A program made the translations under genes and the position numbers. Of a DNA stretch of 64,000 nucleotides, positions 6,912 to 16,000 are shown piece after piece (position 1 is the first letter of the stretch; each line of letters begins with the position of its first letter). This DNA is from Gammaproteobacteria bacterium (lineage in GTDB: Bacteria; Pseudomonadota; Gammaproteobacteria; Burkholderiales; Rhodocyclaceae), in assembly GCA_018819515.1 (NCBI GenBank), contig JAHJPX010000008.1, positions 1-64,000 of the forward strand, read 5' to 3'. Below the pieces are notes generated by a model. It did no database searches and was not told the origin of the DNA. It saw only the letters and a program-made list of their open reading frames with translations.

Positions 6912-9900
6912 CTACATCGACCGCCGATACTGCCCACCCACCTCGTAGAGCGCGTTGCTGATCTGCCCCAGCGAGCAATGGCGCACGGCGTCGACCAAGA
7001 CGGCGAAGACGTTGCCGTTCTCGATCACCGTTTGCTTTAACTTGGCGAGCCAGCCCGGTGCCTGCCCGGCGTTGCGCGACTGGAAGTCGCGCAGGCGCTT
7101 GAGCTGGCTCTGTTTCTCTTCTTCGGTCGAGCGCGCGAGTTCGATTTCCTGCACGCCGCTGCCCCTGGGATTGAGGAAGGTGTTCACGCCGATCAGCGGA
7201 TAGGAGCCGTCGTGCTTCTTCTGCTCGTAGTAGAGGCTTTCTTCCTGGATCTTGCCGCGCTGGTAGCCGGTCTCCATGGCGCCGAGCACGCCGCCGCGCG
7301 AGGCGATGGCTTCGAATTCCTTGAGCACCGCTTCCTCGACCAGGTCGGTGAGTTCGTCGATGACGAAGGCACCCTGATTGGGGTTCTCGTTCTTGGCCAC
7401 GCCCCACTCGCGGTTGATGATGAGCTGGATGGCCATGGCGCGGCGCACGCTTTCCTCGGTCGGCGTGGTGATCGCTTCGTCATAGGCGTTGGTGTGCAGG
7501 CTGTTGCAGTTGTCGTAGATGGCGATCAGCGCCTGCAAGGTCGTGCGGATGTCATTGAAGTCCATCTCCTGCGCGTGCAGGCTGCGGCCGGAAGTCTGGA
7601 TGTGGTACTTGAGCTTCTGGCTGCGCTCGTTGGCGCCGTACTTGTTCTTCATCGCCACGGCCCAGATGCGGCGCGCGACGCGGCCGATCACCGAGTACTC
7701 GGGGTCCATGCCGTTGCTGAAGAAGAAACTGAGGTTGGGCGCGAAGTCGTCGATGTGCATGCCGCGCGCGAGATACGACTCGACATAAGTGAAGCCGTTG
7801 GCGAGCGTGAAGGCGAGCTGGCTGACCGGGTTCGCGCCGGCTTCGGCGATGTGGTAGCCGGAGATCGACACCGAATAGAAGTTCTTCACGCCGTGGTGCA
7901 CGAAGTATTCCTGGATGTCGCCCATCATCTTCAGCGCGAACTCGGTGCTGAAGATGCAGGTGTTCTGGCCCTGGTCCTCCTTGAGGATGTCGGCCTGCAC
8001 GGTGCCGCGCACGCTGGCCAACACCCACTCGCAGATCTTGTCGGCCTCGTCGTCGGTCGGTGGACGCTTATTGTCGGCGCGGAACTTGTCGAGCTGCTGG
8101 TCGATGGCGGTGTTGAAGAACATCGCCAGAATCATCGGCGCCGGGCCGTTGATGGTCATCGACACCGAGGTGGCCGGGTCGCAGAGGTCGAAGCCCGAGT
8201 AGAGCACCTTGAGGTCGTCGAGCGTGGCGATGGAGACGCCGGAGTTGCCGATCTTGCCGTAGATGTCGGGCCGCTCGTCGGGGTCGCAGCCGTAGAGCGT
8301 CACAGAGTCGAAGGCGGTGGACAGGCGCTTGGCCGGCATGCCCTCGGAGACCTTCTTGAAGCGGCGGTTGGTGCGGAAGGCATCGCCCTCGCCGGCGAAC
8401 ATGCGCGTCGGGTCTTCATTCTCGCGCTTGAAGGCGAACACGCCGGCCGTGTAGGGAAAGCTGCCCGGCACGTTTTCGCGCATCAGGAAGCGCAACAGTT
8501 CACCTTCGTCCTCGTAGCGCGGCAGGATGACCTTGCGGATCCTGGTGCCGGAGAGCGATTCGCTGACCAGCGCGGTGCGGATCTCCTTGTCGCGAATCTT
8601 CACCACGTACTCGTCGCCGGCGTAGGCCTTCTTCATGTCCGGCCACATGTTGAGCAGCTTTTTGGCGTGGGGCGACAGCTGACTTTCCTTCCAGGCGATC
8701 AGCTCGTCGAAGTCTTTCGCTGGTTTGCTGCAGCCCTCGAAGATCGCCTTGGCGGTCTTCAGCGACTGGCGCTCGCGGGCGAGGGTCGCCTGCTCCGTCG
8801 CGTGCTTGTGGTAGCCGCGCTGGCCCTCGGCGATCTCGGCCAGGTAGCGCACCCGCTCGGCCGGTACCACGGCACGGCCGGGCGAGGAGTGCTTCACGTT
8901 CGCGGGCGGCAGCTTGCCGGGCTGGAGCTTGAGTCCCTGCGCCGCCAGTGCGGGCGCCAGCGCTTGATACAGCGCGGTGACGCCGTCGTCGTTGAAGCGC
9001 GCCGCCTGCGTGCCGAACACCGGCATGTCTTCCGGCTTCTCGGTGAAGCGCTCACGGTTTCGCTGGTATTGCTTGCGCACGTCGCGCAGCGCGTCGGCGG
9101 CGCCGCGGCGGTCGAACTTGTTGATGGCGACGAAGTCGGCGAAGTCGAGCATGTCGATCTTCTCCAGTTGCGAGGCCGCGCCGAACTCCGGGGTCATCAC
9201 GTACATCGAGACGTCGACCAGCGGCACGATGGCGGCATCGCCCTGGCCTATCCCTGATGTCTCGACGACGATGAGGTCGAAGCCGGCCACCTTGCAGGCG
9301 GCCACGGCGTCGGGCAGCGCTTTCGAGAGTTCGCTGCCCGTATCGCGGGTCGCCAGTGAACGCATGAAGATGTTGGGATGCTCGATGGCATTCATGCGGA
9401 TGCGGTCGCCGAGCAGCGCACCGCCGGTTCTCTTCCTCGACGGGTCGATGGAAATGATGGCGATCTTCAGCCGGTCGTCCTGGTCGAGGCGGAAGCGACG
9501 GATCAGTTCGTCGGTGAGCGAGGACTTGCCCGCACCACCGGTGCCGGTGATGCCGAGCACGGGCGTCTTGATCTTGGCAGCACGCGCATGCAGCGCCGGC
9601 ACCAGCGGCGCGGCCCAGGCGTCGTTTTCCAGCGCGGTGATGATCTGCGCCAGGGCTCTTCGGTCTCCCGCCGCCAGCGGCTCGATGGAGGTCGGCGCCA
9701 GCGGCGACAGGTCGTGGTCGCAACGGCGCACCATGTCGTCGATCATGCCTTGCAGGCCCATGGTCCGGCCGTCTTCGACCGAGTAGAGGTGGGCGACGCC
9801 GTAGGCGTGCAGTTCCTCGATCTCGGCCGGAATGATGACGCCTCCGCCGCCGCCGAAGACGAGGATGTTCCCGCCGCCGTTGGCACGCAGCAGGTCGATC

Positions 9901-10145
9901 ATGTACTTGAAGTACTCGATGTGGCCACCTTGGTAGGAACTGATGGCGATGCCCTGCACGTCTTCCTGCAGCGCCGCGTTCACGATCTCGCCGACCGAGC
10001 GGTTATGGCCGAGGTGGATCACTTCGGCGCCGCTGGCCTGGAGGATGCGCCGCATGATGTTGATCGCGGCGTCGTGGCCGTCGAACAGCGAGGCGGCGGT
10101 GACGAACCGCGGTTTGTGCTTGGGCTGGTAGGCGGGTGACTTCAT
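6912..10145 (-). CDS. icmF: Fused isobutyryl-CoA mutase (B12-binding, GTPase and mutase domains)
   Basis: The 1077-residue length and domain order match IcmF, the fused acyl-CoA mutase that carries its own G-protein chaperone. Near residue 23 is FDGHDAAIN of the cobalamin-binding domain. About 195-400 is a MeaI-type GTPase with GITGTGGAGKSS (P-loop) and NKFD. From about 540 to the end is the substrate-binding TIM-barrel domain (for example SVSISGYHIAEAGANP). The enzyme rearranges isobutyryl-CoA and n-butyryl-CoA, or related acyl-CoAs, with adenosylcobalamin. I did not determine the specificity residues. The upstream GGAG fits the ATG at 10145. A 20-bp palindrome lies about 40 bp upstream. Its 3' end is duplicated at 836-1375. 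Confidence 0.92.
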   Translation of the reverse strand: MKSPAYQPKHKPRFVTAASLFDGHDAAINIMRRILQASGAEVIHLGHNRSVGEIVNAALQEDVQGIAISSYQGGHIEYFKYMIDLLRANGGGNILVFGGGGGVIIPAEIEELHAYGVAHLYSVEDGRTMGLQGMIDDMVRRCDHDLSPLAPTSIEPLAAGDRRALAQIITALENDAWAAPLVPALHARAAKIKTPVLGITGTGGAGKSSLTDELIRRFRLDQDDRLKIAIISIDPSRKRTGGALLGDRIRMNAIEHPNIFMRSLATRDTGSELSKALPDAVAACKVAGFDLIVVETSGIGQGDAAIVPLVDVSMYVMTPEFGAASQLEKIDMLDFADFVAINKFDRRGAADALRDVRKQYQRNRERFTEKPEDMPVFGTQAARFNDDGVTALYQALAPALAAQGLKLQPGKLPPANVKHSSPGRAVVPAERVRYLAEIAEGQRGYHKHATEQATLARERQSLKTAKAIFEGCSKPAKDFDELIAWKESQLSPHAKKLLNMWPDMKKAYAGDEYVVKIRDKEIRTALVSESLSGTRIRKVILPRYEDEGELLRFLMRENVPGSFPYTAGVFAFKRENEDPTRMFAGEGDAFRTNRRFKKVSEGMPAKRLSTAFDSVTLYGCDPDERPDIYGKIGNSGVSIATLDDLKVLYSGFDLCDPATSVSMTINGPAPMILAMFFNTAIDQQLDKFRADNKRPPTDDEADKICEWVLASVRGTVQADILKEDQGQNTCIFSTEFALKMMGDIQEYFVHHGVKNFYSVSISGYHIAEAGANPVSQLAFTLANGFTYVESYLARGMHIDDFAPNLSFFFSNGMDPEYSVIGRVARRIWAVAMKNKYGANERSQKLKYHIQTSGRSLHAQEMDFNDIRTTLQALIAIYDNCNSLHTNAYDEAITTPTEESVRRAMAIQLIINREWGVAKNENPNQGAFVIDELTDLVEEAVLKEFEAIASRGGVLGAMETGYQRGKIQEESLYYEQKKHDGSYPLIGVNTFLNPRGSGVQEIELARSTEEEKQSQLKRLRDFQSRNAGQAPGWLAKLKQTVIENGNVFAVLVDAVRHCSLGQISNALYEVGGQYRRSM
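8662..8688 (-). repeat. Possible degenerate copy of the dispersed element inside icmF
   Basis: 21 of 27 positions match the consensus, including AGCTGACTTT of the tail and TGGCGTG of the first arm. It is read in icmF as E-S-Q-L-S-P-H-A-K, parallel to the K-S-Q-P-W-R-H-A-T frame of the element. It may be chance similarity. Confidence 0.3.
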
Positions 10146-10182
10146 CGCCGGCTCCGGAGGCAGGGAGCCTGATTTTGGCGTT

Positions 10183-10202
10183 GGTTGACGTTAACGTCAA
10201 CC
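10183..10202. promoter_or_regulatory. 20-bp perfect palindrome upstream of icmF, LiuR/MerR-like operator
   Basis: The sequence GGTTGACGTTAACGTCAACC is fully self-complementary and lies 38-57 bp before the icmF start. It strongly resembles the TTtACGTaaACGTcAA-type sites of LiuR, the MerR-family regulator of branched-chain amino acid and acyl-CoA catabolism. On the minus strand its TTGACG could serve as a -35 box, the usual location for a MerR-type site. The regulator gene is not in the window. Confidence 0.55.
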
Positions 10203-10221
10203 TGCCGGCTTTGGCTCGGGA

Positions 10222-11316
10222 TCAGGGCGTGACCAGTCCGTCCATGCGGATCACTTCGAAGTTCGAGCCCTTGACGCTGCCCAGTTCGCTCTTGAGCGTG
10301 TCGTTGTTCCAGCGCTCGTCCGGCGCGCCGCTCATGTACCAGTTGCTGCCGTTGTCGGCGACGATCAGGCCGTAGGTCTTGAGCGCTTGCAGGATGGCCT
10401 TGGTTTCAGTGCTGAAGCTGGCGGGGATGACGTAGCTCGCCTTCAGGCGGACGCGCATGCCCATCGGCGGCAGATTGGCCGAGGTGCTGGACGAAGCCCA
10501 ATGGGTGGCCGGCGGCACGTAGGCGCGGCGCGACTGGGCGACGGTGAAGCGTAGCGCGTGGGCGATGGTGCCGGTCGATGCCTCGTCGTAGCGCACCAGG
10601 CCGGGAAAGATCGGCAGACCGGCGGCATCGGCGCTGGTCCAGCCGGGCTGCACCGTCGGCCTGACGTTGTTGGAATCCAGATGGAAAACGGCCCCGCCTG
10701 AGGCATTCCAGGAATTGTCGGCCTGTTTGGAGGCGTTGCCCATTTCGTACAGAAGGTTGTTGTCGCGGTCGATGACGAGGACGTGGCAATCACCACCGCC
10801 GTTGCAGGTGGTGCTGCCCGAGGGTTCTCCTTCCACAGGCGCTGTCGGGGGCACCGGATAAGGTCCGGGATCGCTCTCGTCGCCGTAGGCCGTAAAGTTG
10901 ATCGCCACCTTCGCCTGCGTGCCGACGACCACTACGTAGGGAATGCCGATCGGCGCGCCGTTCCAGGTGCCGGAGCCAAAGTCCGGGAACAGGCTGCCAT
11001 TCGTGCCGATGCTGGCGATGAGGTTGGCGGAATTGGGATCGACCGGTGCCGACGAGATGTCGGTGTTCCAGGCATTGTTGGCCGGGAACGGGATCGCGCC
11101 ATTGAGGCTGGCGCCGATGCCGAGGTCGGCGGTCGCCATCGAGGCGTAATGCAAGGTGGCCGAAGAACCGGAAGACGAACCCGTGGAGGAAGTGGACGAA
11201 GCACCCGACGACGTGCTGGATGAGCTCGACGGGGCCGTTGTGTCGCCCGTCGCCCCGCCGCCACCGCAGGCCGCCAACAGCAACAACGCCGCGATTCCGG
11301 AAATCCTGCCTCTCAT
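10222..11316 (-). CDS. Uncharacterised secreted lipoprotein with Ser-rich linker
   Basis: The 364-residue protein begins at ATG 11316 with GGAG 6-7 bp upstream. Its signal peptide ends in the lipobox LLAAC-GGGG. A low-complexity Ser/Thr/Gly linker covers about residues 25-55. The globular part contains NNAWNTDISSAPVDP, ESDPGPYPVPP, CHVLVIDRDNNLLYE, LPIFPGLVRYDEA, RRAYVPPATHWASS, PPMGMRVRLKASY and ADNGSNWYMSGAPDERW. I recognise these as recurring together in a family of secreted bacterial hypothetical proteins without a known function. It lies 76 bp upstream of icmF on the same strand, but the intervening palindrome suggests icmF has its own control. Confidence 0.75.
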   Translation of the reverse strand: MRGRISGIAALLLLAACGGGGATGDTTAPSSSSSTSSGASSTSSTGSSSGSSATLHYASMATADLGIGASLNGAIPFPANNAWNTDISSAPVDPNSANLIASIGTNGSLFPDFGSGTWNGAPIGIPYVVVVGTQAKVAINFTAYGDESDPGPYPVPPTAPVEGEPSGSTTCNGGGDCHVLVIDRDNNLLYEMGNASKQADNSWNASGGAVFHLDSNNVRPTVQPGWTSADAAGLPIFPGLVRYDEASTGTIAHALRFTVAQSRRAYVPPATHWASSSTSANLPPMGMRVRLKASYVIPASFSTETKAILQALKTYGLIVADNGSNWYMSGAPDERWNNDTLKSELGSVKGSNFEVIRMDGLVTP

Positions 11317-11403
11317 GTTCGCTCCGTCTGTTCGTAGCATTTTCAATGTTACTGCCCGCCCAAACGCCCTGCCCCTGTCACTCGACAGCGACAGCCGGCA
11401 AGC

Positions 11404-11440
11404 GCGCCGACAGCGCCTGCCGCCCGAGTCGGCGCTTTTT
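11404..11440 (+). terminator. Terminator-like hairpin with T5, no gene upstream
   Basis: GCGCCGAC (11404-11411) pairs with GTCGGCGC (11428-11435), and TTTTT follows at 11436-11440. An outer CGGCAA/TTGCCG pairing could extend the stem. No + strand gene ends upstream, so this could end a short RNA starting near the divergent promoter or act as a leader structure for the gene at 11583. Confidence 0.4.
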
Positions 11441-11582
11441 GCCGCCCACAGCTCCGGTACAGCCTCGCCTGCCGTCTGGCAAGGCTCACCAGGGCGCTCG
11501 GCAACAAGGCCCGCTTCTTGCAAATATGCAACCAGGCGAAAAGCGGAGGGTTCCTGTTTCCTCATCGCCGGCAGGAGGTCAC

Positions 11583-12557
11583 ATGTCAGTCCATGAAGCA
11601 TTGTCGGCAGGTTTGAACGTCGCCCAGGCAAATCAGGGCGGCAGGCGCACTTCGTTCCCGGCCAACGGGACGGCTGGTTCTTTCGCGCTATACCTCGCCG
11701 AGTTTCAATCCCAATCGCTCGGTTCGTTGATCGGTTCCATCTCGGGAACGAGCAAGGCAGGTGGTTCCACTGGTCTCGCCGAACTCCTGGGCTTTCAGGG
11801 CACGGCAGCAAACCCGCTGACCTCACTCGCCTCGCTCACCAACGGCGGCAGCGTTGGCGGCCTCTCCGCCACGGGCCGCAATATTTCGCTGTTCGATCCG
11901 GAGTCGGCGTACAAGATGATGAGCGTCATCAACAACGCCGAGGTCGCCTACAAGGCCGAATTCTCGGAACTGAGCCAGATGCTGTCCTGCGTCGCCGAGT
12001 TGCGGCAGGAGGCGCAGAGCCTGGGCAGCATCGACACCTCGGCCGACAACGGCAGCATCGAATCGCGATTGCAGGCTTTCGCCAACGAGTACAACGACTG
12101 GGTCCGGCGCTTCGATGCGGACATGCAAAGCGGTGGCGTGCTCGCCAACACCCGCGCGGCGCAGATTGCCCGATACGAGCTCGACCAGAGCATCAAGGAT
12201 ATTTTCAACGGCGCCAGCGCGGGTCTGAACGGCCTGCGCGACCTCGGCTTCGGCATCGACCCGAACACCGGATTGGCGACGCTCGACACCGCCAGGCTGG
12301 ACTCGGCTCTGGCAGGCAACAAGCAGGGCGCCATCGACACGCTTCACGAATTCAGCGCGAAATTCGCCCGCGCGGCGGAACTGCTGGACGCCGACGGCAA
12401 CTTCATTCCCCGCCAACTCGACAACCTGAGCCGCGCCATTCGCTACATCGACGACAACAAGTCCTCGCTTCAGGCCGAGTTCGGCCTGGGCGACTCGGCC
12501 AGGCCGTCGGGCGGGATAGCCCAGGCGCTGGCCGAGTACAACAAGAGTTACGCCTAG
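11583..12557 (+). CDS. FliD C-terminal-like protein of unknown function
   Basis: The 324-residue frame starts at ATG 11583 after a good GGAGGT. Residues 1-105 are Gly/Ser/Ala-rich and probably disordered. From about 110 it is helical. The stretch N-T-R-A-A-Q-I-A-R-Y-E-L-D ... LRDLGFGIDPNTG ... T-L-D-T-A-R-L-D-S-A-L-A closely follows the pattern of the FliD (flagellar cap) C-terminal domain: a helix, 'dlGi..d..tG.L.lD..kL..AL', then a helix. There is no N-terminal FliD domain and no flagellar gene nearby. It may be a shortened FliD relative used elsewhere. The stop codon shares CTAG with the convergent lipoprotein gene. Confidence 0.65.
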   Translation: MSVHEALSAGLNVAQANQGGRRTSFPANGTAGSFALYLAEFQSQSLGSLIGSISGTSKAGGSTGLAELLGFQGTAANPLTSLASLTNGGSVGGLSATGRNISLFDPESAYKMMSVINNAEVAYKAEFSELSQMLSCVAELRQEAQSLGSIDTSADNGSIESRLQAFANEYNDWVRRFDADMQSGGVLANTRAAQIARYELDQSIKDIFNGASAGLNGLRDLGFGIDPNTGLATLDTARLDSALAGNKQGAIDTLHEFSAKFARAAELLDADGNFIPRQLDNLSRAIRYIDDNKSSLQAEFGLGDSARPSGGIAQALAEYNKSYA

Positions 12558-12973
12558 TTGCCGAGCCGCCGCAGGGTCATCAGCGTAAAGCCTTCGTCGG
12601 CGTGGTTCGAGCTGTCGATGATGGCCCCCTCCACCACCTTGCCGTCATAGCCGCCATCCGGGTTCCTGTTCAGGCGGGCGGTGTAATACACCTTCTTGCC
12701 GGAACTGAGCGCCAGATAAATGTGGTCGCCATTGATCGAACCATCGACGTAATAGGACCCCAGCGTGCCATAGAAGCGCGTGCCGTCCTGGATGAAATTG
12801 GCCTCGCCCCAGTTGGCGCCCACGCCTCCTGCGGTGGTCCATTTTCCGGAAATGTTCTCGCCCGTCTTGCCGGCCTTCGCCTCCAGCCAGGGATTTGTGT
12901 CCTTGCGGGTCAAGGCGCAGGCGGACAAGGTCAGGGCAAGCAGGGCGGCGAGCAGGATGTTCTTGTAGTTCAT
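12554..12973 (-). CDS. Small lipoprotein of unknown function
   Basis: The 139-residue protein has a clear lipoprotein signal (LLAALLALTLSAC) and a strong GAGGAA upstream of ATG 12973. The mature part is a single small beta-rich domain (GKWTTAGGVGANWGEANF, then a G-T-L-G-S-Y-Y-V-D-G-S-I-N-G-D repeat-like strand pattern), which looks like a small lipocalin or avidin-like barrel. It follows cusA on the same strand after 78 bp, so it could be co-transcribed with the copper operon, but nothing in the sequence ties it to metal. Function unknown. Confidence 0.7.
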   Translation of the reverse strand: MNYKNILLAALLALTLSACALTRKDTNPWLEAKAGKTGENISGKWTTAGGVGANWGEANFIQDGTRFYGTLGSYYVDGSINGDHIYLALSSGKKVYYTARLNRNPDGGYDGKVVEGAIIDSSNHADEGFTLMTLRRLGN

Positions 12974-13051
12974 CGCGGTTCCTCAAGGATGGTGAATTCG
13001 ACGACACCGCCGGAGTATCACCGAGCCCGGCGGGTGCAGTCAATTGTGGCT

Positions 13052-16000
13052 TCAGCGCAACGCCCTGCCCTTCACCCAGGCATAGATCACCGGAATCACG
13101 ATCAGCGTCAACACGGTCGAAGAGATCATTCCGCCGACCATGGGTGCGGCGATGCGGCGCATCACTTCCGAACCGGCGCCGCTGCTCCACATGATGGGCA
13201 GCAGGCCGGCCATGATGGCGGTGACGGTCATCATCTTCGGCCGCACGCGCTCGACGGCGCCTTCCATCACCGCCGCGTAGAGGTCGGTGCGGCCGGGGTG
13301 GCGTGTCGCCACGGCTGACTTTTCCCGCCACGCCTGATCGAGGTAGATCAGCATTACCACGCCAGTTTCGGCGGCCACGCCGGCCAGGGCGATGAAGCCG
13401 ACCGCGACCGCGACGCTCATGTTGTAGTCGAGCCACCACATCAGCCAGATGCCGCCGACCAGCGCGAAGGGCACCGAGAGCATGACGATCAGCGTTTCGG
13501 TGAGGCGGCGGAAGTTGATGTAGAGCAGCACGAAGATGATCGCCAGCGTCACCGGCACGACGATGGCGAGCTTGGCCTTGGCGCGTTCCATGTACTCGAA
13601 CTGGCCGCTCCAGGTCGCGTAGTAGCCGGGCGGGAACTTCACCTGCTCGGCCACTGCCTTTTGCGCGTCGCGCACGTAGCTGCCGATGTCGCGGTCGCGG
13701 ATGTCGACATAGACGTAGGCGGCGAGCAGCGCGTTCTCGGTCTTGATCGCCGGCGCGCCGTTCCTGATGGCGATGTCGGCAAGCTGGCCGAGCGGGATCA
13801 TGCCGGTCGCCGTCGGCACATACACCTCCTCGGCGAGGCGCTTGGGATCGTCGCGCAGGCTGCGCGGATAACGCACGCTGATGCCGTAGCGCTCCAGGCC
13901 TTCGACGGCGGTGGTCACCGTTTCGCCGCCCAGCGCGGTGGCAACGACGCGCTGGAAGTCGCCGACCGTCACGCCATAGCGGGCCAGCATGTCGCGTCGC
14001 GGCGTGAGGTCGAGGTAGTAGCCGCCGGTGACGCGCTCGGCGTAGGCGCTGCTGGTGCCGGGCACCGACTTCACCGCCGTTTCGATCTCGCGTGCGACAC
14101 GCTCGATGGTGCCGAGGTCCTTGCCGAACACCTTGACGCCGACGGGCGTGCGGATGCCGGTCGACAGCATGTCGATGCGCGCCTTGATCGGCATGGTCCA
14201 CGAGTTGGCGAGACCGGGGAACTTGAGTGCGGCATCCATCTCCGCAATCAGCTTGTCCACCGTCATGCCCGGCCGCCACTGGTCCTCGGGCTTGAGGTTG
14301 ATGACGGTCTCGAACATTTCCAGCGGCGCCGGGTCGGTGGCCGAGTCGGCACGGCCGGCCTTGCCCCAGACCGACTCGACTTCGGGGAAGGTCTTGATGA
14401 CGCGGTCGGTGGTTTGCAGCATGCGCGCCGCTTCGGTCACCGACATGCCAGGCAGCGAGGCCGGCATGTAGAAGATCGAACCTTCGTTGAGCGTCGGCAT
14501 GAACTCGGAGCCGATGCGCGCCGCGGGGAAGACCGTGATCGCCATCGACAGCGCAGCCAGCGCGAGGGTGACGCCCTTGTGTTCCAGCACCCAGCGGATG
14601 ATCGGCCGGTAGAGGCGGATCAGGAAGCGGTTCACCGGGTTCTTCGCCTCGGGCATGATGTGTCCGCGAATGAAGATCATCATCAGCACCGGCACCAGCG
14701 TCACCGACAGCAGCGCCGCGCCGGCCATGGCGAAGGTCTTGGTGAACGCCAGCGGCGAGAACAGCCGCCCCTCCTGCCCTTCGAGCGTGAACACCGGCAG
14801 GAAGGAAACGGTGATGATGAGCAGCGAAAAGAACAGCGCCGGCCCGACTTCCTTGCAGGCAGTAACCATCGCCGTCGCGCGGTCCGCCTTGCCGGCCTCG
14901 GGCGGCAAGCGTTCGAGGTGCTTGTGCGCGTTCTCGATCATGACGATGGCCGCATCGACCATCGCGCCGATGGCGATGGCGATGCCGCCCAGGCTCATGA
15001 TGTTGGAACCGACGCCGAGCGCGCGCATGGCGATGAAGGCGATCAGCACGCCGAGCGGCAGCGTGATGATGGCCACCAGCGCGCTGCGCACGTGCAGCAG
15101 GAACAGCACGCAGACCGCGGCGACGATCAGGCTTTCCTCGATCAGTGTGTTCTTGAGGTTGGCGATGGCGCGCTCGATCAGCGTCGACCGGTCGTAGACC
15201 GGCACGATCTCGGTGCCTGTCGGCAGGCCGGCGGAAATCTCCTTGATCTTCTCCTTGACGTTGGCGATCACGTCGAGCGCGTTCTGGCCGAAGCGCGCCA
15301 TGACGATGCCCGAGGCCACCTCGCCCTCGCCGTTGAGTTCGGCCACGCCGCGCCGGCTGGCCGGCACCAGTTCGACGCGCGCCACGTCCTTCACCAGCAC
15401 CGGGGTGCCCTGGTCGTTTTTCAGCACCAGGCTCTCGATGTCGCCGATGCCGCGCAGGTAACCGAGGCCGCGCACCATGTATTCCTTCTCGGCCATTTCG
15501 ATCACCCGGCCGCCGACGTCGCGGTTCGATTCGCGGATCACCTTCGACACCTGTTCCAGCGGAATGCCGTAGGTGGCCAGCCGGTGCGGATCGACGGTGA
15601 CCTGGTACTCCTTGACGAAGCCGCCGACGCTGGCGACTTCCGCCACGCCGCCGGCCTTGGTCAGTTGGTAGCGCACGTACCAGTCCTGCAAGCTGCGCAG
15701 GTCGGCCAGCGACTGGTTCTTGCCGACCAGCGCGTATTGATAGACCCAGCCGACGCCGGTGGCGTCCGGCCCGATCTGCGGCGCGACGTTTTGCGGCAGC
15801 CGGCCGGCGGCCGACGAGAGATATTCCAGCACCCGCGAGCGTGCCCAGTAGATGTCGGTGCCGTCCTCGAAAATCACATAGACGTAGGAGGCGCCGAACA
15901 TCGAGAAGCCGCGCACCACCTTGGCCTTTGGCACCGCCAGCATGGCCGTGGTCAGCGGATAGGTCACCTGGTCCTCGACGACTTGGGGCGCCTGCCCAGC

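Noticed and set aside
7651..7680. Further CGCCACGGC matches (also near 36253 and 44351) as element copies
   Set aside because: Only 9-10 nt match and the GCTGACTTTT tail is absent. This is expected by chance in high-GC coding sequence.
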